Of a stretch of DNA of 64,000 nt, positions 1 through 8,341 are shown piece by piece. Location of the stretch: NCBI GenBank assembly GCA_030692565.1, contig JAUYAO010000034.1:43443-107442 (forward strand). Direction: 5' to 3'. How positions within the stretch are numbered: position 1 is the stretch's first letter; each line of letters opens with the position of its first letter. The notes beneath the pieces were generated by a model. It searched no databases, was not told the origin of the DNA, and saw nothing but the letters and a program-made list of their open reading frames with translations. The translations under genes and the position numbers were made by a program. The DNA comes from Nitrospira sp. Lineage in GTDB: Bacteria > Nitrospirota > Nitrospiria > Nitrospirales > Nitrospiraceae.

Positions 1-185
1 ATGAAATCGTGCGTCATTGGGCGTGGCGGCGCTACGTGCTCCAGGGCAAGGCTAATGGCGCTCGCTTCTGACTTGCCGACCCAAATCGGTAACATTTCGG
101 CTTCGTCCTCATCGCGTAGCACCACGATATAGGCGTTGTTGTAGGGGTCGAACATCAACCCCTTGACCTGCATTTGCGTAATCAT
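1..185 (-). CDS. Bifunctional nuclease family (DUF151) protein, partial
   Basis: Gene running off the left edge. From an ATG at 185 the minus strand stays open to the boundary (61 codons, no stop). The visible N-terminus contains MQVKGLMFDPYNNAYIVVL and MLPIWVGKSEA, which match the start of the DUF151 / bifunctional nuclease family. That family is named for DNase and RNase activity of plant members; the bacterial role is poorly defined. An ATG at 173 is an equally possible start, and neither has a clear ribosome site. The C-terminal half lies outside the window, so completeness cannot be judged. Confidence 0.82.
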   Translation of the reverse strand, partial: MITQMQVKGLMFDPYNNAYIVVLRDEDEAEMLPIWVGKSEASAISLALEHVAPPRPMTHDF

Positions 186-311
186 GACAAATTCAACCGT
201 ACATCCAAGTAAATGATCATGGAAGGCAGGCGAACAATGGAGGACTGTAGCATTTTCAAAAAGGGCCTGTCAACGAAGTCGGCGACAAGACAGGGAATTT
301 GGTGAAGCGGC

Positions 312-335
312 CCCGGGCGCTCGCTTGCGCCCGGG
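312..335 (-). terminator. GC-rich hairpin downstream of the YggX gene
   Basis: A perfect 9-bp stem (CCCGGGCGC / GCGCCCGGG) with a 6-base loop lies 46 bases beyond the stop of the minus-strand YggX gene. It has no T-tract on either strand, so termination is a guess from position and stem strength alone. Confidence 0.35.
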
Positions 336-380
336 AAACGGTGTCGTCACCACATGCAGGGTGGAGAGCGCGACGACGGG

Positions 381-662
381 CTAGGTGCCTTCGGGGCGGA
401 AGTTTTCGGCGATCTTCGAGGTGTCGGCTTGACCTTCCAGCTTTAAGAAGGCCTTCATTTGTTTGCGGACCAGCTCTCGTCCGCTTTCGTCGCCGAGGTT
501 GACCTGATACTCATTGATCACCATTACCCGCATGCCCTCCCACTTCTTCCAGCAGGCGGTGCAGACTTTTGCTTTGATGTCCTGTTCCAGCTTGCCGAGA
601 AAGAGGGGAGCGGTAATTGCTTCTCCGGTTTGTCCGCATGTGACGCACGCTACCTCTGTCAT
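381..662 (-). CDS. YggX-like Fe(2+)-trafficking / oxidative damage protection protein with two CxxC motifs
   Basis: Small (93 residues) cytosolic protein. The central segment MVINEYQVNLGDESGREL followed by RKQMKAFL matches YggX, which is linked to iron trafficking and protection of Fe-S proteins. Unlike the enterobacterial family, the N-terminal part carries two Cys pairs (CVTC and CTAC about 28 residues apart), which look like a zinc- or iron-binding knuckle. An upstream in-frame ATG at 671 directly abuts the AGGAG ribosome site (one base away); the ATG at 662 sits 10 bases from it and is preferred. Function is inferred from family similarity. Confidence 0.8.
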   Translation of the reverse strand: MTEVACVTCGQTGEAITAPLFLGKLEQDIKAKVCTACWKKWEGMRVMVINEYQVNLGDESGRELVRKQMKAFLKLEGQADTSKIAENFRPEGT

Positions 663-793
663 ATCTGTCATGCTCCTTTATACGAATATGTGTCCGGATG
701 CTCGACGGCGGGAACAAACCAAAATGCCACGGTTCCCATTTCGCGACCGCATTCTAGCAGACGTATTCTTCTGAAGAAAAGAGGCGGTGCCGA

Positions 794-822
794 TTGACCC
801 TTCCGAGGCTTCATGTTAGAAG
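794..822 (+). promoter_or_regulatory. Putative sigma-70 promoter of tRNA-Leu
   Basis: TTGACC (794-799), a 17-base spacer and TAGAAG (817-822). The predicted transcription start would be about 30 bases before the mature tRNA 5' end, a normal leader for processing. Based on match and spacing only. Confidence 0.5.
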
Positions 823-857
823 AGGGGCGCATTGCATCATGCGCGTATTCTTGATGT

Positions 858-944
858 GCCCGGATGGCGGAACTGGCAGACGCGCCGGACTCAAAATCCG
901 GTTCTCGTAAGAGAGTGGGAGTTCGACCCTCCCTCTGGGCACCA
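858..944 (+). tRNA. tRNA-Leu (anticodon CAA)
   Basis: 87-base tRNA with encoded CCA. The acceptor stem GCCCGGA pairs with TCTGGGC (934-940, one G-T pair). The anticodon stem CCGGA/TCCGG encloses the loop CTCAAAA, giving anticodon CAA (reads UUG). A long variable arm, typical of class II tRNAs such as Leu, and a GTTCGAC T-loop are visible. The discriminator base is A, as expected for leucine. Confidence 0.95.
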
Positions 945-1014
945 CATTTACGGATAACACATGCGATGGTAGTCATCGGTCCGGTCACAACCCAATTTAT
1001 AGTAGAAAACCCTC

Positions 1015-1043
1015 TTGACAGGTTTTCCCTGTTGGCCTATAGT
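1015..1043 (+). promoter_or_regulatory. Strong sigma-70 promoter of the secreted-protein gene
   Basis: Consensus TTGACA (1015-1020), exactly 17 bases, then TATAGT (1038-1043). This is among the closest matches to a housekeeping promoter in the window. The predicted start near 1050 leaves a leader of about 93 bases before the ATG at 1143. Confidence 0.75.
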
Positions 1044-1142
1044 TCCGCGGTCATTAGAACGGACTCATGTACGTGATCACTCAAGGAATCTTGTTGTTCA
1101 TCATCATCTCCACACATTATCTTTCTCACAAGGAGGCAGCAC

Positions 1143-1904
1143 ATGCGTAAGGTGTTGGCACTGGGAGCCACAATTCTTTTTGTCGGCTCTGTGGGTGTTG
1201 CGGTCGCGCAAGAGCGGTTGCAGCAGTCTGGCGGATCTGCGATGGGTGTCGGGACCGGAGTTGGCGACATTTCCGGAAGCGCCAACCGCGTTCAGGCGTT
1301 CGATCGGAATGCGTTTTTGGATCGCCTGTCTCAGCCGGAGACGGTGATGGGACGAGTGTTTGCGCTCGATGTTGCCCAGAACAGGTTGATGATTGAAACT
1401 GGTGGGGCTGGCCGCGTGCAGGATGAAGGACAGGAAGGAAAAGCTGGGTACGGCGCGCGAACTGTGATGACCTTGTACCTCACGGATCGGTCTAACATGC
1501 AAGCAATTAGGGCTTTGAATGTCGGAGATGATGTGACCATCCAGGTTACGGAAGAGACGACGGCGAATCAGCCTTTTGGTACCGGGAAAAAGATTGTCCT
1601 CGAAGCAAATGTGACCAATGTCACGGCGACTCGTCAAGGATTTGGTGGGCTCGGCCAGCGTCCGGATCCCACGAATGATCGGGCAATTTCTACGAACAGC
1701 GGTGGAATCACCGGTGGCGTGGCTGGGTCAGTGCTCCCAGGCAAAGTGACGGGGACCGTTGATACCACGATCAGCGAGTTTACCGGCGCGGCTCCTTGCT
1801 GGAACTGCGAACCGCAGCCCGGCATCGGATTTTCAGGCCAGAGCAAGTCTGACTACGGAGCGGCTGATTACAACAAGCCGAACCTCGTGAAGGGCTTGAA
1901 CTAG
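1143..1904 (+). CDS. Secreted protein of unknown function
   Basis: 253 residues, start set by AGGAGG nine bases upstream. Residues 1-22 form a signal peptide ending in an AVAQ-type cleavage site, so the product is periplasmic or exported. Residues about 70-165 (GRVFALDVAQNRLMIE, then MTLYLTDRSN and LNVGDDVTIQV) read as a small beta-barrel, OB-like fold. The C-terminal third is Gly/Thr/Ser rich with a single CWNC pair. I do not recognise the family. The gene stands alone between a near-consensus promoter and a strong terminator, suggesting high, independent expression. Confidence 0.85.
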   Translation: MRKVLALGATILFVGSVGVAVAQERLQQSGGSAMGVGTGVGDISGSANRVQAFDRNAFLDRLSQPETVMGRVFALDVAQNRLMIETGGAGRVQDEGQEGKAGYGARTVMTLYLTDRSNMQAIRALNVGDDVTIQVTEETTANQPFGTGKKIVLEANVTNVTATRQGFGGLGQRPDPTNDRAISTNSGGITGGVAGSVLPGKVTGTVDTTISEFTGAAPCWNCEPQPGIGFSGQSKSDYGAADYNKPNLVKGLN

Positions 1905-1930
1905 ACCTGATCTGGTTTCTTGTTTTTGGA

Positions 1931-1960
1931 AAGGGGCAGCTTCGGCTGCCCCTTTTTTTT
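1931..1960 (+). terminator. Rho-independent terminator
   Basis: A perfect 9-bp stem (AGGGGCAGC / GCTGCCCCT, 1932-1953) with a TTCG tetraloop is followed by eight T. It ends the secreted-protein transcript 26 bases after its stop. Confidence 0.95.
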
Positions 1961-2065
1961 GCCTTAATCTGAGTCCTGCTGCCTTGTTGTCGTGGGTTGT
2001 TGCTGGTAACGTAGACTCCTTATCGAGGCGGAAGCTTGACTGGTATTGATTGGCGAGGTGTGAAG

Positions 2066-2332
2066 ATGGATAACAATGCAAATGTGCAACCGGGGATTTC
2101 GACGGATATCGAGTTGGATCTCCGCGGGGTCATCTGTCCGTATAATTTTGTGAAGACCAAGTTGAAGCTCGAGACGATGGATCAGGGACAGGTCTTAGCC
2201 GTGTTGTTGGATGATGGGGATCCCATTAAGAATGTTCCGCGCAGCGTGGAGAATGAGGGGCATACGGTACTTGCGCAAGATCGGGTCGGGGCCGCGTTTC
2301 GGGTGCGCATCAGGCGAGAGGAGACCGACTAG
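2066..2332 (+). CDS. TusA-family sulfurtransferase-like protein
   Basis: 88 residues. The ELDLRGVICPYNFVKTKL segment is the TusA/SirA signature, with the active-site Cys in CPYN where classical TusA has CPxP. TusA proteins carry persulfide sulfur for tRNA thiolation, cofactor synthesis or sulfur metabolism; which one applies here is not visible. GAGG just upstream favours the ATG at 2066 over an in-frame one at 2036. It converges on the RsmI-like gene with only 28 bases between them and no obvious terminator. Confidence 0.85.
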   Translation: MDNNANVQPGISTDIELDLRGVICPYNFVKTKLKLETMDQGQVLAVLLDDGDPIKNVPRSVENEGHTVLAQDRVGAAFRVRIRREETD

Positions 2333-2360
2333 TTCGTTGATCGAGTTCCTTCCTTTTTCC

Positions 2361-3101
2361 CTATCGGCTTGTTCCTGCCACGATCATGGTAATTGCCCGT
2401 GGCGGTCGGATCCGTTTCAGCTGTTCTAGAATCAGACGGGCGGTTCCTCTCATAAGCGTTTCTTGCTGTTGGGTGAGGTCGCATGCGAGTGCGATTTTGC
2501 GGCGCGGTGCTGTTTTGGCAATGGCCTCTAGAATCGCCAGGCATGAGGTGGTCTGACAGAAGAGGATCGTCGGCTCTGCATGCGTCAGAGCCATTGCGAG
2601 CCGGTGCGTACCCGAGCCGGTCGGTGCAGGCATGTTTCCATAAAAGTGGAATGCTTCGGCGGAAAAACCTGCTGCAGCCATCGCAGCGGTCACGGCTGAA
2701 GGGCCGGGGATAGAATGGACGGGAAGGGAGTATTTGTGTGCTGCGGCAACCAGGAGGCTCCCAGGGTCCGAGATCACAGGCGAACCACAATCTGAGACCA
2801 AGGCAACGGATGCGCCTTGTTGCAGTCGGTCGATCAGGACCGCAACTTTTTCTTTGATCCTGGTCGGTCCATAGCTCGTGAGTACGGCGCACAGGTTGTG
2901 ATGGCGTAGGAGTTCCTGCGTGGCGATCGGATCCTCAGTGGCGATCACATCCACCCGGTTGAAAATCCTAAGTGCACGGATCGTGATGTCATCGGGATGC
3001 CCGATGGGGACTCCAATCAGATAGAGTGAACCGACAGGCTTCTTCGCCGGCCGGCTGGGGGATTCCCCCGGTCGGCTTTGTTGACTCTGTTCTCGTCGCA
3101 T
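2361..3101 (-). CDS. RsmI-like SAM-dependent methyltransferase (tetrapyrrole methylase fold), divergent
   Basis: 246 residues. The order LYLIGVPIGHPDDITIRAL, ATEDP, LVSDCGSPVISDPG, IPGPSA matches RsmI, which 2'-O-methylates 16S rRNA C1402. It departs from RsmI at key points: EDTR is EDPI, the RELTK region reads CDLTQ, and it is shorter than the usual 270-290 residues because the C-terminal helical extension is missing. The first 25 residues are Arg/Ser/Pro-rich. It may be a diverged paralogue, with the true RsmI elsewhere. It stands divergently to the heme operon, whose promoter overlaps its first codons. Confidence 0.75.
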   Translation of the reverse strand: MRREQSQQSRPGESPSRPAKKPVGSLYLIGVPIGHPDDITIRALRIFNRVDVIATEDPIATQELLRHHNLCAVLTSYGPTRIKEKVAVLIDRLQQGASVALVSDCGSPVISDPGSLLVAAAHKYSLPVHSIPGPSAVTAAMAAAGFSAEAFHFYGNMPAPTGSGTHRLAMALTHAEPTILFCQTTSCLAILEAIAKTAPRRKIALACDLTQQQETLMRGTARLILEQLKRIRPPRAITMIVAGTSR

Positions 3102-3110
3102 CGCTATAAT
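3081..3110 (+). promoter_or_regulatory. Sigma-70 promoter of the ccsA-hem operon
   Basis: TTGACT (3081-3086), 18 bases, then a perfect TATAAT (3105-3110). Start predicted near 3117, about 50 bases before the first gene. The element overlaps the 5' end of the divergent RsmI-like gene. Confidence 0.65.
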
Positions 3111-3168
3111 TCTCTTTTAATCCCGCAAGATACGGTTCGTTGTTCGTCGCAAAAGAGGGAATGCCCGC

Positions 3169-3972
3169 ATGGCCGTAGTCTGCTTCATGGTGACGATGGG
3201 ATTGTACTTCGTCGCGACCATTTCATTTCTTGCCTATCTATTGCGGCGCTCTGAAGCCCTGTCAAAAGTCTCTCTGGCCATTACCGCGGCAGGGTTTGTG
3301 ATGCATACCCTCGCACTGGTTGCGCGGATGGTCGGGAGTTCTGCTGCCGCGCCTCCGAGTGTCCATGAGGCGCTCTCGTTCTTCTCCTGGATGCTCATTC
3401 TAGTATTTCTCGCCGTCGAGTTCCGCCACCGGATCCACGTATTAGGTTCTTTCATTGTTCCGCTTGCGCTGGTGTCTCTCATCTCAGCCGCGGCCTTGCC
3501 CGATACGGCTCCGACCCTGCAGCCGATGTTCCGAACGCTCTGGCTCCACGTCACCTTGAGCATGTTGGGGACGGTGGGTTTTGCCGTCGCGTTCGTTGCG
3601 GGTGTGATGTATCTCATCCAAGACCGCCTTCTCAAGTCGAAACGGTTCAACGTGTTGTATGCCAAGCTGCCGGCTCTGGATTTTCTTGACCATCTGAACC
3701 AGCAATCAATCATTCTCGGGTTTCCGCTCCTCACGCTCGGGATCATTACCGGTGCGATTTCCGCGGAGTTTGCCAAGGGGGCCTATGTGAGTTGGAACCC
3801 CGAACAAACCTGGGCGCTGGTGACCTGGTTATTCTACTTTGTCGTGCTTCTTGGACGTCTGACCGTGGGGTGGCGCGCGAAGCGGGCGGCCTACTTAACC
3901 GTAATCGGGTTCGCGGGCGTCATTTTGACGCTGATTGGCGTGGTCCTCAAGAGCTACGGGACGGTGTCGTGA
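3169..3972 (+). CDS. CcsA/HemX-family cytochrome c assembly membrane protein
   Basis: 267 residues with about eight hydrophobic helices. The WNPEQTWALVTWL stretch near residues 207-219 is the degenerate tryptophan-rich motif of the CcsA/HemX family (usual form WDPKETWALITW). Conserved histidines lie in PSVHEAL and LWLHVTL. The family handles heme at cytochrome c maturation; HemX members are encoded beside hemA and can affect HemA level. Only one base separates it from hemA, so the HemX reading is favoured. GAGGG upstream supports the start. Confidence 0.85.
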   Translation: MAVVCFMVTMGLYFVATISFLAYLLRRSEALSKVSLAITAAGFVMHTLALVARMVGSSAAAPPSVHEALSFFSWMLILVFLAVEFRHRIHVLGSFIVPLALVSLISAAALPDTAPTLQPMFRTLWLHVTLSMLGTVGFAVAFVAGVMYLIQDRLLKSKRFNVLYAKLPALDFLDHLNQQSIILGFPLLTLGIITGAISAEFAKGAYVSWNPEQTWALVTWLFYFVVLLGRLTVGWRAKRAAYLTVIGFAGVILTLIGVVLKSYGTVS

Positions 3973-3973
3973 G

Positions 3974-5362
3974 ATGCATGTAATCGTAGTCGGGCTCAGT
4001 CATAAGACGGCGCCCGTCGAAATTCGCGAGAAGCTGGCGGTGCCGGAGAGCCGGATGGGCGAGGCGCTCAGCCGGCTGACGTCTTATTCCGGCGTGAAAG
4101 AAGGCTTGCTTCTGTCCACCTGCAATCGTGTCGAAGTCTATTCTGTCGTCGACGATATCGAGCAGGGGTATGGGCGGATCCAGGAATTCCTGGCCGATAC
4201 CCATCTATCCCTCTCCTCTGAACAGCTGACCCCGCATTTGTATTGGCATGCCGGCGACCGAGCCATCACGCATCTGTTTCGTGTGGCGGCCAGTCTCGAC
4301 TCGATGATCGTGGGTGAATCTCAGATCCTCGGGCAGTTGAAAGAGGCGTTTGAATCGGCGCTTGCGCATAAGACGACCGGGCTGATCATGAACAAGGTCG
4401 TCAAGAAAGCCATTTCCGTCGCCAAGCGCGTGCGGACCGAAACGAAGATTGCCGAGATGGCCGTGTCGGTCAGCTATGCGGCGGTCGAACTCGCCAAGAA
4501 GATTTTTTCGGACCTCGGGCATCGGACCGTCTTGCTGGTCGGGGCGGGGGAAATGGCCAAGTTGGCGGCCCAACACCTCATTGCGCAGGGGGTCGGCCAG
4601 GTGCGGATTACCACCAGGACCCCGCAACATGCCGTCGACTTGGCGGAGAAGTTCGGCGGGACGGCGGTGCCATTCGAGCAATACAAGGACGATATGGCGT
4701 CGGCCGATATCGTTCTGGTCTCGACGGGCGCGTCGCACTATCTCATCAGCGCCGACGATGTGCAGCGGGCGGTGACTGCGCGGATGAACCGGCCGATGTT
4801 TTTGATCGATATCTCGGTCCCGCGCAATATCGATCCGGGGGTGCGGCATGTCGACAATGCGTTTTTGTTCGATATCGACGATTTGAAGCAGCGGGTGGAA
4901 AAAAATCGCGCCGAGCGTTTGCAGGAAGCCGATAAGGCTGAGCAGATGGTGGTGGAAGAGGTCGGGGTATTGCGCGAGTGGATGAAGTCGTTGGAAGTGA
5001 CGCCGACGATTGTCGCGTTGAAGCAGCGCGCGGATGAGATCAAGCGCAGCGAATTGGACAAGACCTTGGGGCGGCTCGCACACCTGCCGGCGCAGGATCG
5101 GGAGCTTGTCGAGGGGTTAGCGTCGTCGATTGTGAACAAGATGATTCACGGGACGATGGTGACGTTGAAGTCCGAGGTGAATTCGTCGAGCGGGGCGGCG
5201 TTTGTCGAAGCCGCGCGCCGCTTTTTCAGCCTTGAAGCGGCACAGCCTCCTGAGCCGCGTGGAGACTCAGCGGTCGAACCATCATCCTGTCTCGCCCACG
5301 ATTTGAGTGAGCCTCTCATTGAGCAGGCTCCTTCTCGGACGGCCGGTCGGAAGCAACCGTAG
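3974..5362 (+). CDS. hemA: Glutamyl-tRNA reductase
   Basis: 462 residues, full length. It reduces glutamyl-tRNA to glutamate-1-semialdehyde, the first committed step of C5 tetrapyrrole synthesis. Catalytic Cys50 sits in LLLSTCNRVEVY; the N-terminus MHVIVVGLSHKTAPVEIREK is typical; the NADPH-binding loop is LLVGAGEMAKLA near residue 195; the dimerisation helices follow 300. An upstream in-frame extension to 3935 lies inside ccsA and is rejected because the family starts at MHVIVVG. The last 40 residues are a Pro/Ser-rich tail. Confidence 0.97.
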   Translation: MHVIVVGLSHKTAPVEIREKLAVPESRMGEALSRLTSYSGVKEGLLLSTCNRVEVYSVVDDIEQGYGRIQEFLADTHLSLSSEQLTPHLYWHAGDRAITHLFRVAASLDSMIVGESQILGQLKEAFESALAHKTTGLIMNKVVKKAISVAKRVRTETKIAEMAVSVSYAAVELAKKIFSDLGHRTVLLVGAGEMAKLAAQHLIAQGVGQVRITTRTPQHAVDLAEKFGGTAVPFEQYKDDMASADIVLVSTGASHYLISADDVQRAVTARMNRPMFLIDISVPRNIDPGVRHVDNAFLFDIDDLKQRVEKNRAERLQEADKAEQMVVEEVGVLREWMKSLEVTPTIVALKQRADEIKRSELDKTLGRLAHLPAQDRELVEGLASSIVNKMIHGTMVTLKSEVNSSSGAAFVEAARRFFSLEAAQPPEPRGDSAVEPSSCLAHDLSEPLIEQAPSRTAGRKQP

Positions 5363-5384
5363 AACTGATGTAGGAGTGAGACCT

Positions 5385-6332
5385 GTGTCGACACCAACAG
5401 CCGCACGAACCACACTGGTTCTGGGCACCAGGGCGAGTAAGCTGGCGTTACAGCAGAGCGAGTGGTTTCAGGCGCAGGTACAGGCGATTGCGCCTGATAT
5501 CACGGTGACGCTCACCCGGATACAAACGTCGGGCGACAAGATCGTCGATGTGCCCCTCGCGAAGATCGGCGGAAAGGGCCTGTTCGTCAAGGAAATCGAA
5601 GAGGCCCTGTTGAGCGGCGAAATTGATTTTGCGGTGCATAGCATGAAAGACGTCCCGACGCAGTTGCCGGACGGGCTGGAGATTCTCTGTGTGCCTCCGC
5701 GCGAGGATTCGCGGGATGCGTTGATCAGCCGAACGGGTTGCCGCTTTCAGGAGTTACCCGTCGGAGCCCGTGTGGGATCGAGCAGCCTGCGCCGGCAATC
5801 GCAGTTTCTTCACGCGCGACCGGATCTCCGGATCGAGATGCTCCGGGGCAATCTCGATACCCGGTTGAAGAAACTGAAAGAAGGGCAGTTCGATGCGATT
5901 ATCCTGGCCGCTGCCGGACTACGGCGTTTGGGATGGACGGAAGAAATCACCGAATATCTCGATCCGCAACTCTGTCTTCCAGCGATCGGGCAAGGGGCTT
6001 TGGGCATTGAGGGGCGGTCGAATGATCAGTTCGTGCGCTCCATTTTGAGCCGGCTGACCCATCAGCCGACGCAGGTGGCGGTGACGGCCGAACGTGCGTT
6101 GTTGCATCGATTGGAAGGCGGTTGTCAGGTGCCGATCGCGGCTTATGCGACATTGACGAATGACCAGGTGCATCTGGAGGGGCTGGTGGCGAGTGTGGAT
6201 GGCAAGACCGTCATTCGAGATGCCGTGCAAGGAACGAGGGCCGAGGCGCAGGTCTTGGGTACCAGGCTGGCGGAACGGTTGCTCGCGCGGGGTGCGGACA
6301 AGATTCTGGGTGAGATTTATGGAAGGGCGTGA
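5385..6332 (+). CDS. hemC: Porphobilinogen deaminase (hydroxymethylbilane synthase)
   Basis: 315 residues from a GTG at 5385 with TAGGAG eight bases before it; reading further upstream runs into hemA. It polymerises four porphobilinogens to hydroxymethylbilane. LVLGTRASKLAL opens the fold, HSMKDVPT carries the catalytic Asp near residue 89, and the dipyrromethane cofactor attaches to Cys247 in LEGGCQVPIAAYA. Follows hemA by 22 bases and overlaps the next gene by one base (TGATG), so translation is probably coupled. Confidence 0.97.
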   Translation: MSTPTAARTTLVLGTRASKLALQQSEWFQAQVQAIAPDITVTLTRIQTSGDKIVDVPLAKIGGKGLFVKEIEEALLSGEIDFAVHSMKDVPTQLPDGLEILCVPPREDSRDALISRTGCRFQELPVGARVGSSSLRRQSQFLHARPDLRIEMLRGNLDTRLKKLKEGQFDAIILAAAGLRRLGWTEEITEYLDPQLCLPAIGQGALGIEGRSNDQFVRSILSRLTHQPTQVAVTAERALLHRLEGGCQVPIAAYATLTNDQVHLEGLVASVDGKTVIRDAVQGTRAEAQVLGTRLAERLLARGADKILGEIYGRA

Positions 6333-7897
6333 TGTCAGGTAAGCCCCACAGTGGCAGAGTCTATCTGGTCGGAGCGGGTCCGGGAGATCCGAAGCTCTTG
6401 ACCTTGCGGGGCAAGGAATGCCTTGAGCAGGCCGATGTGGTGTTCTACGATTACCTCGCGAATCCCGTGTTGTTGTCTCATGCTCCGCTCCGGGCCGAGC
6501 GCATTTACGTGGGCCGGCGGGGGCGCGGACAATACCAACCCCAAGAAACTACGAACCGCATGCTCATTGAGCGGGCGACGCAGGGACAGGTCGTGGTCCG
6601 CCTGAAGGGCGGCGATCCGTTCGTATTCGGTCGCGGGGGAGAGGAAGCGGAAGCGTTGGCCGCCGCGGGAGTGTATTTTGAAGTGGTGCCCGGTGTGACG
6701 GCGGCTGTAGCCGCTCCCGCCTATGCCGGAATTCCCGTAACCCATCGGACGATGGCATCGACCGTGACGTTTGTCACGGGCCATGAAGATCCCGATAAGC
6801 CCACCACCGCGCTTGAGTGGCCACGGCTGGCCAGTAGTCACGGCACGCTGGTGTTCCTGATGGGGATGAAAAACCTTCCTTCGATTGTGTCGAATCTTAT
6901 CGCCGAAGGCCGTCCGGCGACGACCCCGGTCGCCTTGATTCGATGGGGAACCAAAGCGGCGCAACGCACCGTAGTCGGGACGCTGGCCGATATTGTGGAG
7001 CAGTCCCGGCAGGCGAAGCTGGAGCCACCGACGGTCGTGGTCGTAGGAGAGGTGGTCGCGCTTCGAGAGCAGTTGAACTGGTTCGAGCGGCGGCCGCTGT
7101 TCGGAAAGCGTGTGTTGATGACGCGTGCGAAAGAGCAGGCGGGAGAGCTGGCCGGCTTACTTGCAGCCGCCGGCGCGGAGCCGATCGAAGGGGCCACGAT
7201 TCGCATCGTCGAGCCGAATGATTGGGCGCCGGTCGATCGAGCGATTGACGCGCTCGGCCAGTATGACTGGGTGATTTTTACCAGCGTCAATGGTGTCGCG
7301 CAGTTTATGAAGCGGCTGCAGAAATGCGGGCATGATGCGCGCAGCTTTGCAGGGCGACGCATTTGCTGCATCGGGCCCCGCACGGCCGAGGAGTTGGCGA
7401 CGTATGGCCTCAATGCGGATGTGGTTCCGGCTGAGTATCAGGCCGAGGGGGTGCTGGCGACGCTGGCTGAGTCGGATCTGTCGCGGGCCCGCGTGCTCAT
7501 CCCGCGGGCTGAAGTCGCGCGCGAGCTCCTGCCTGAGGAGTTACGGTCTCGCGGGGCGGTGGTCGACGTCGTTCCGGTGTATCGCACAGAAGTTCCACGA
7601 GACTCCGTCGAGAGCTGGAAGCAGTTGTTGGTGGACCGGGAGATCGAGTGTGTGACCTTTACCAGTTCGTCGACGGTCCGAAACTTTATTGAGTTGGTCG
7701 GGGGTGAAGCGCAGGCACGGGTCCTGGTACAATCGGTCGTGGTGGCCTGTATCGGACCGATCACGGCACAGACCGCACGAGAGGCGGGATTTTCGGTTGC
7801 GATCATGCCCAACGAGAATACGATTCCGGCGTTGGTCGAGGCGATGGCAGGATATTTTGGGAAAGGCGTGTCGGTGGCTACGGCAACGGCGCCGTAG
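6332..7897 (+). CDS. CobA-HemD fusion: uroporphyrinogen-III C-methyltransferase / uroporphyrinogen-III synthase
   Basis: 521 residues. Residues 1 to about 245 are an SUMT/CobA methylase (VYLVGAGPGDPKLLT, VVRLKGGDPFVFGRGGEE, VTFVTGHE); about 258 to 510 are a HemD domain (GKRVLMTRAKEQ, VIFTSVNGV, VTFTSSSTV). One chain can thus cyclise hydroxymethylbilane to uroporphyrinogen III and methylate it to precorrin-2, the branch to siroheme, cobalamin or heme d1. Such fusions are known in several phyla. The start is the ATG overlapping the hemC stop; a GTG three bases earlier is also possible. Confidence 0.95.
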   Translation: MSGKPHSGRVYLVGAGPGDPKLLTLRGKECLEQADVVFYDYLANPVLLSHAPLRAERIYVGRRGRGQYQPQETTNRMLIERATQGQVVVRLKGGDPFVFGRGGEEAEALAAAGVYFEVVPGVTAAVAAPAYAGIPVTHRTMASTVTFVTGHEDPDKPTTALEWPRLASSHGTLVFLMGMKNLPSIVSNLIAEGRPATTPVALIRWGTKAAQRTVVGTLADIVEQSRQAKLEPPTVVVVGEVVALREQLNWFERRPLFGKRVLMTRAKEQAGELAGLLAAAGAEPIEGATIRIVEPNDWAPVDRAIDALGQYDWVIFTSVNGVAQFMKRLQKCGHDARSFAGRRICCIGPRTAEELATYGLNADVVPAEYQAEGVLATLAESDLSRARVLIPRAEVARELLPEELRSRGAVVDVVPVYRTEVPRDSVESWKQLLVDREIECVTFTSSSTVRNFIELVGGEAQARVLVQSVVVACIGPITAQTAREAGFSVAIMPNENTIPALVEAMAGYFGKGVSVATATAP

Positions 7898-7942
7898 CGG
7901 TGTGATGACGGGCAGATACACAGCAAAAGGGAGGAGTATCCA

Positions 7943-8335
7943 ATGGTTCCTGTGAAATCGTTCATGATTCCTCGAGAGAAATTTGTCACCGTGGCCCGTG
8001 ATACCGACGCCCAGACGGCGGCGCGGATTATGCGTGATCGCGGGATCGGCAGCTTGTTCATTACCAACGACAAAGAGATTATCGGTATCGTGACCGACAC
8101 GGACATGATGCGCCGGGTGGTGGCGTCGGGGTCGGATGCGACGAAGGCGACGGTGGAGCAGATCATGTCGGCTCCGATCATGACGATCGAGGAGAGCAAG
8201 ACGCTGCTGGATGCCAACGACCTGATGGCTCAGGCGCATGTGCGCCACCTGGGCGTGACGCGCGAGGGGAAGTTGGTCGGTGTGATTTCTGTTCGTGATT
8301 TGGTGGTCTTTCTGACGAATTTGCCAAGGAAGTAG
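7943..8335 (+). CDS. Two-CBS-domain protein
   Basis: 130 residues consisting of tandem CBS domains (about 8-60 and 72-126; GSLFITNDKEIIGIVTDTDM and HLGVTREGKLVGVISVRDL). Paired CBS domains bind adenosyl nucleotides and usually regulate a partner. No catalytic domain is attached. It has its own good ribosome site (GGGAGGAG) and lies between cobA-hemD and hemB with only six bases to hemB, suggesting a link to tetrapyrrole synthesis, but that is only positional. Confidence 0.9.
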   Translation: MVPVKSFMIPREKFVTVARDTDAQTAARIMRDRGIGSLFITNDKEIIGIVTDTDMMRRVVASGSDATKATVEQIMSAPIMTIEESKTLLDANDLMAQAHVRHLGVTREGKLVGVISVRDLVVFLTNLPRK

Positions 8336-8341
8336 GATTGT

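Noticed and set aside
4205..5083. Long minus-strand open frame opposite hemA
   Set aside because: Antisense shadow of a conserved gene; no family match, and its composition follows the third-position bias of hemA. The same applies to minus-strand frames at 10145-10918, 39394-40545 and 40872-42014.
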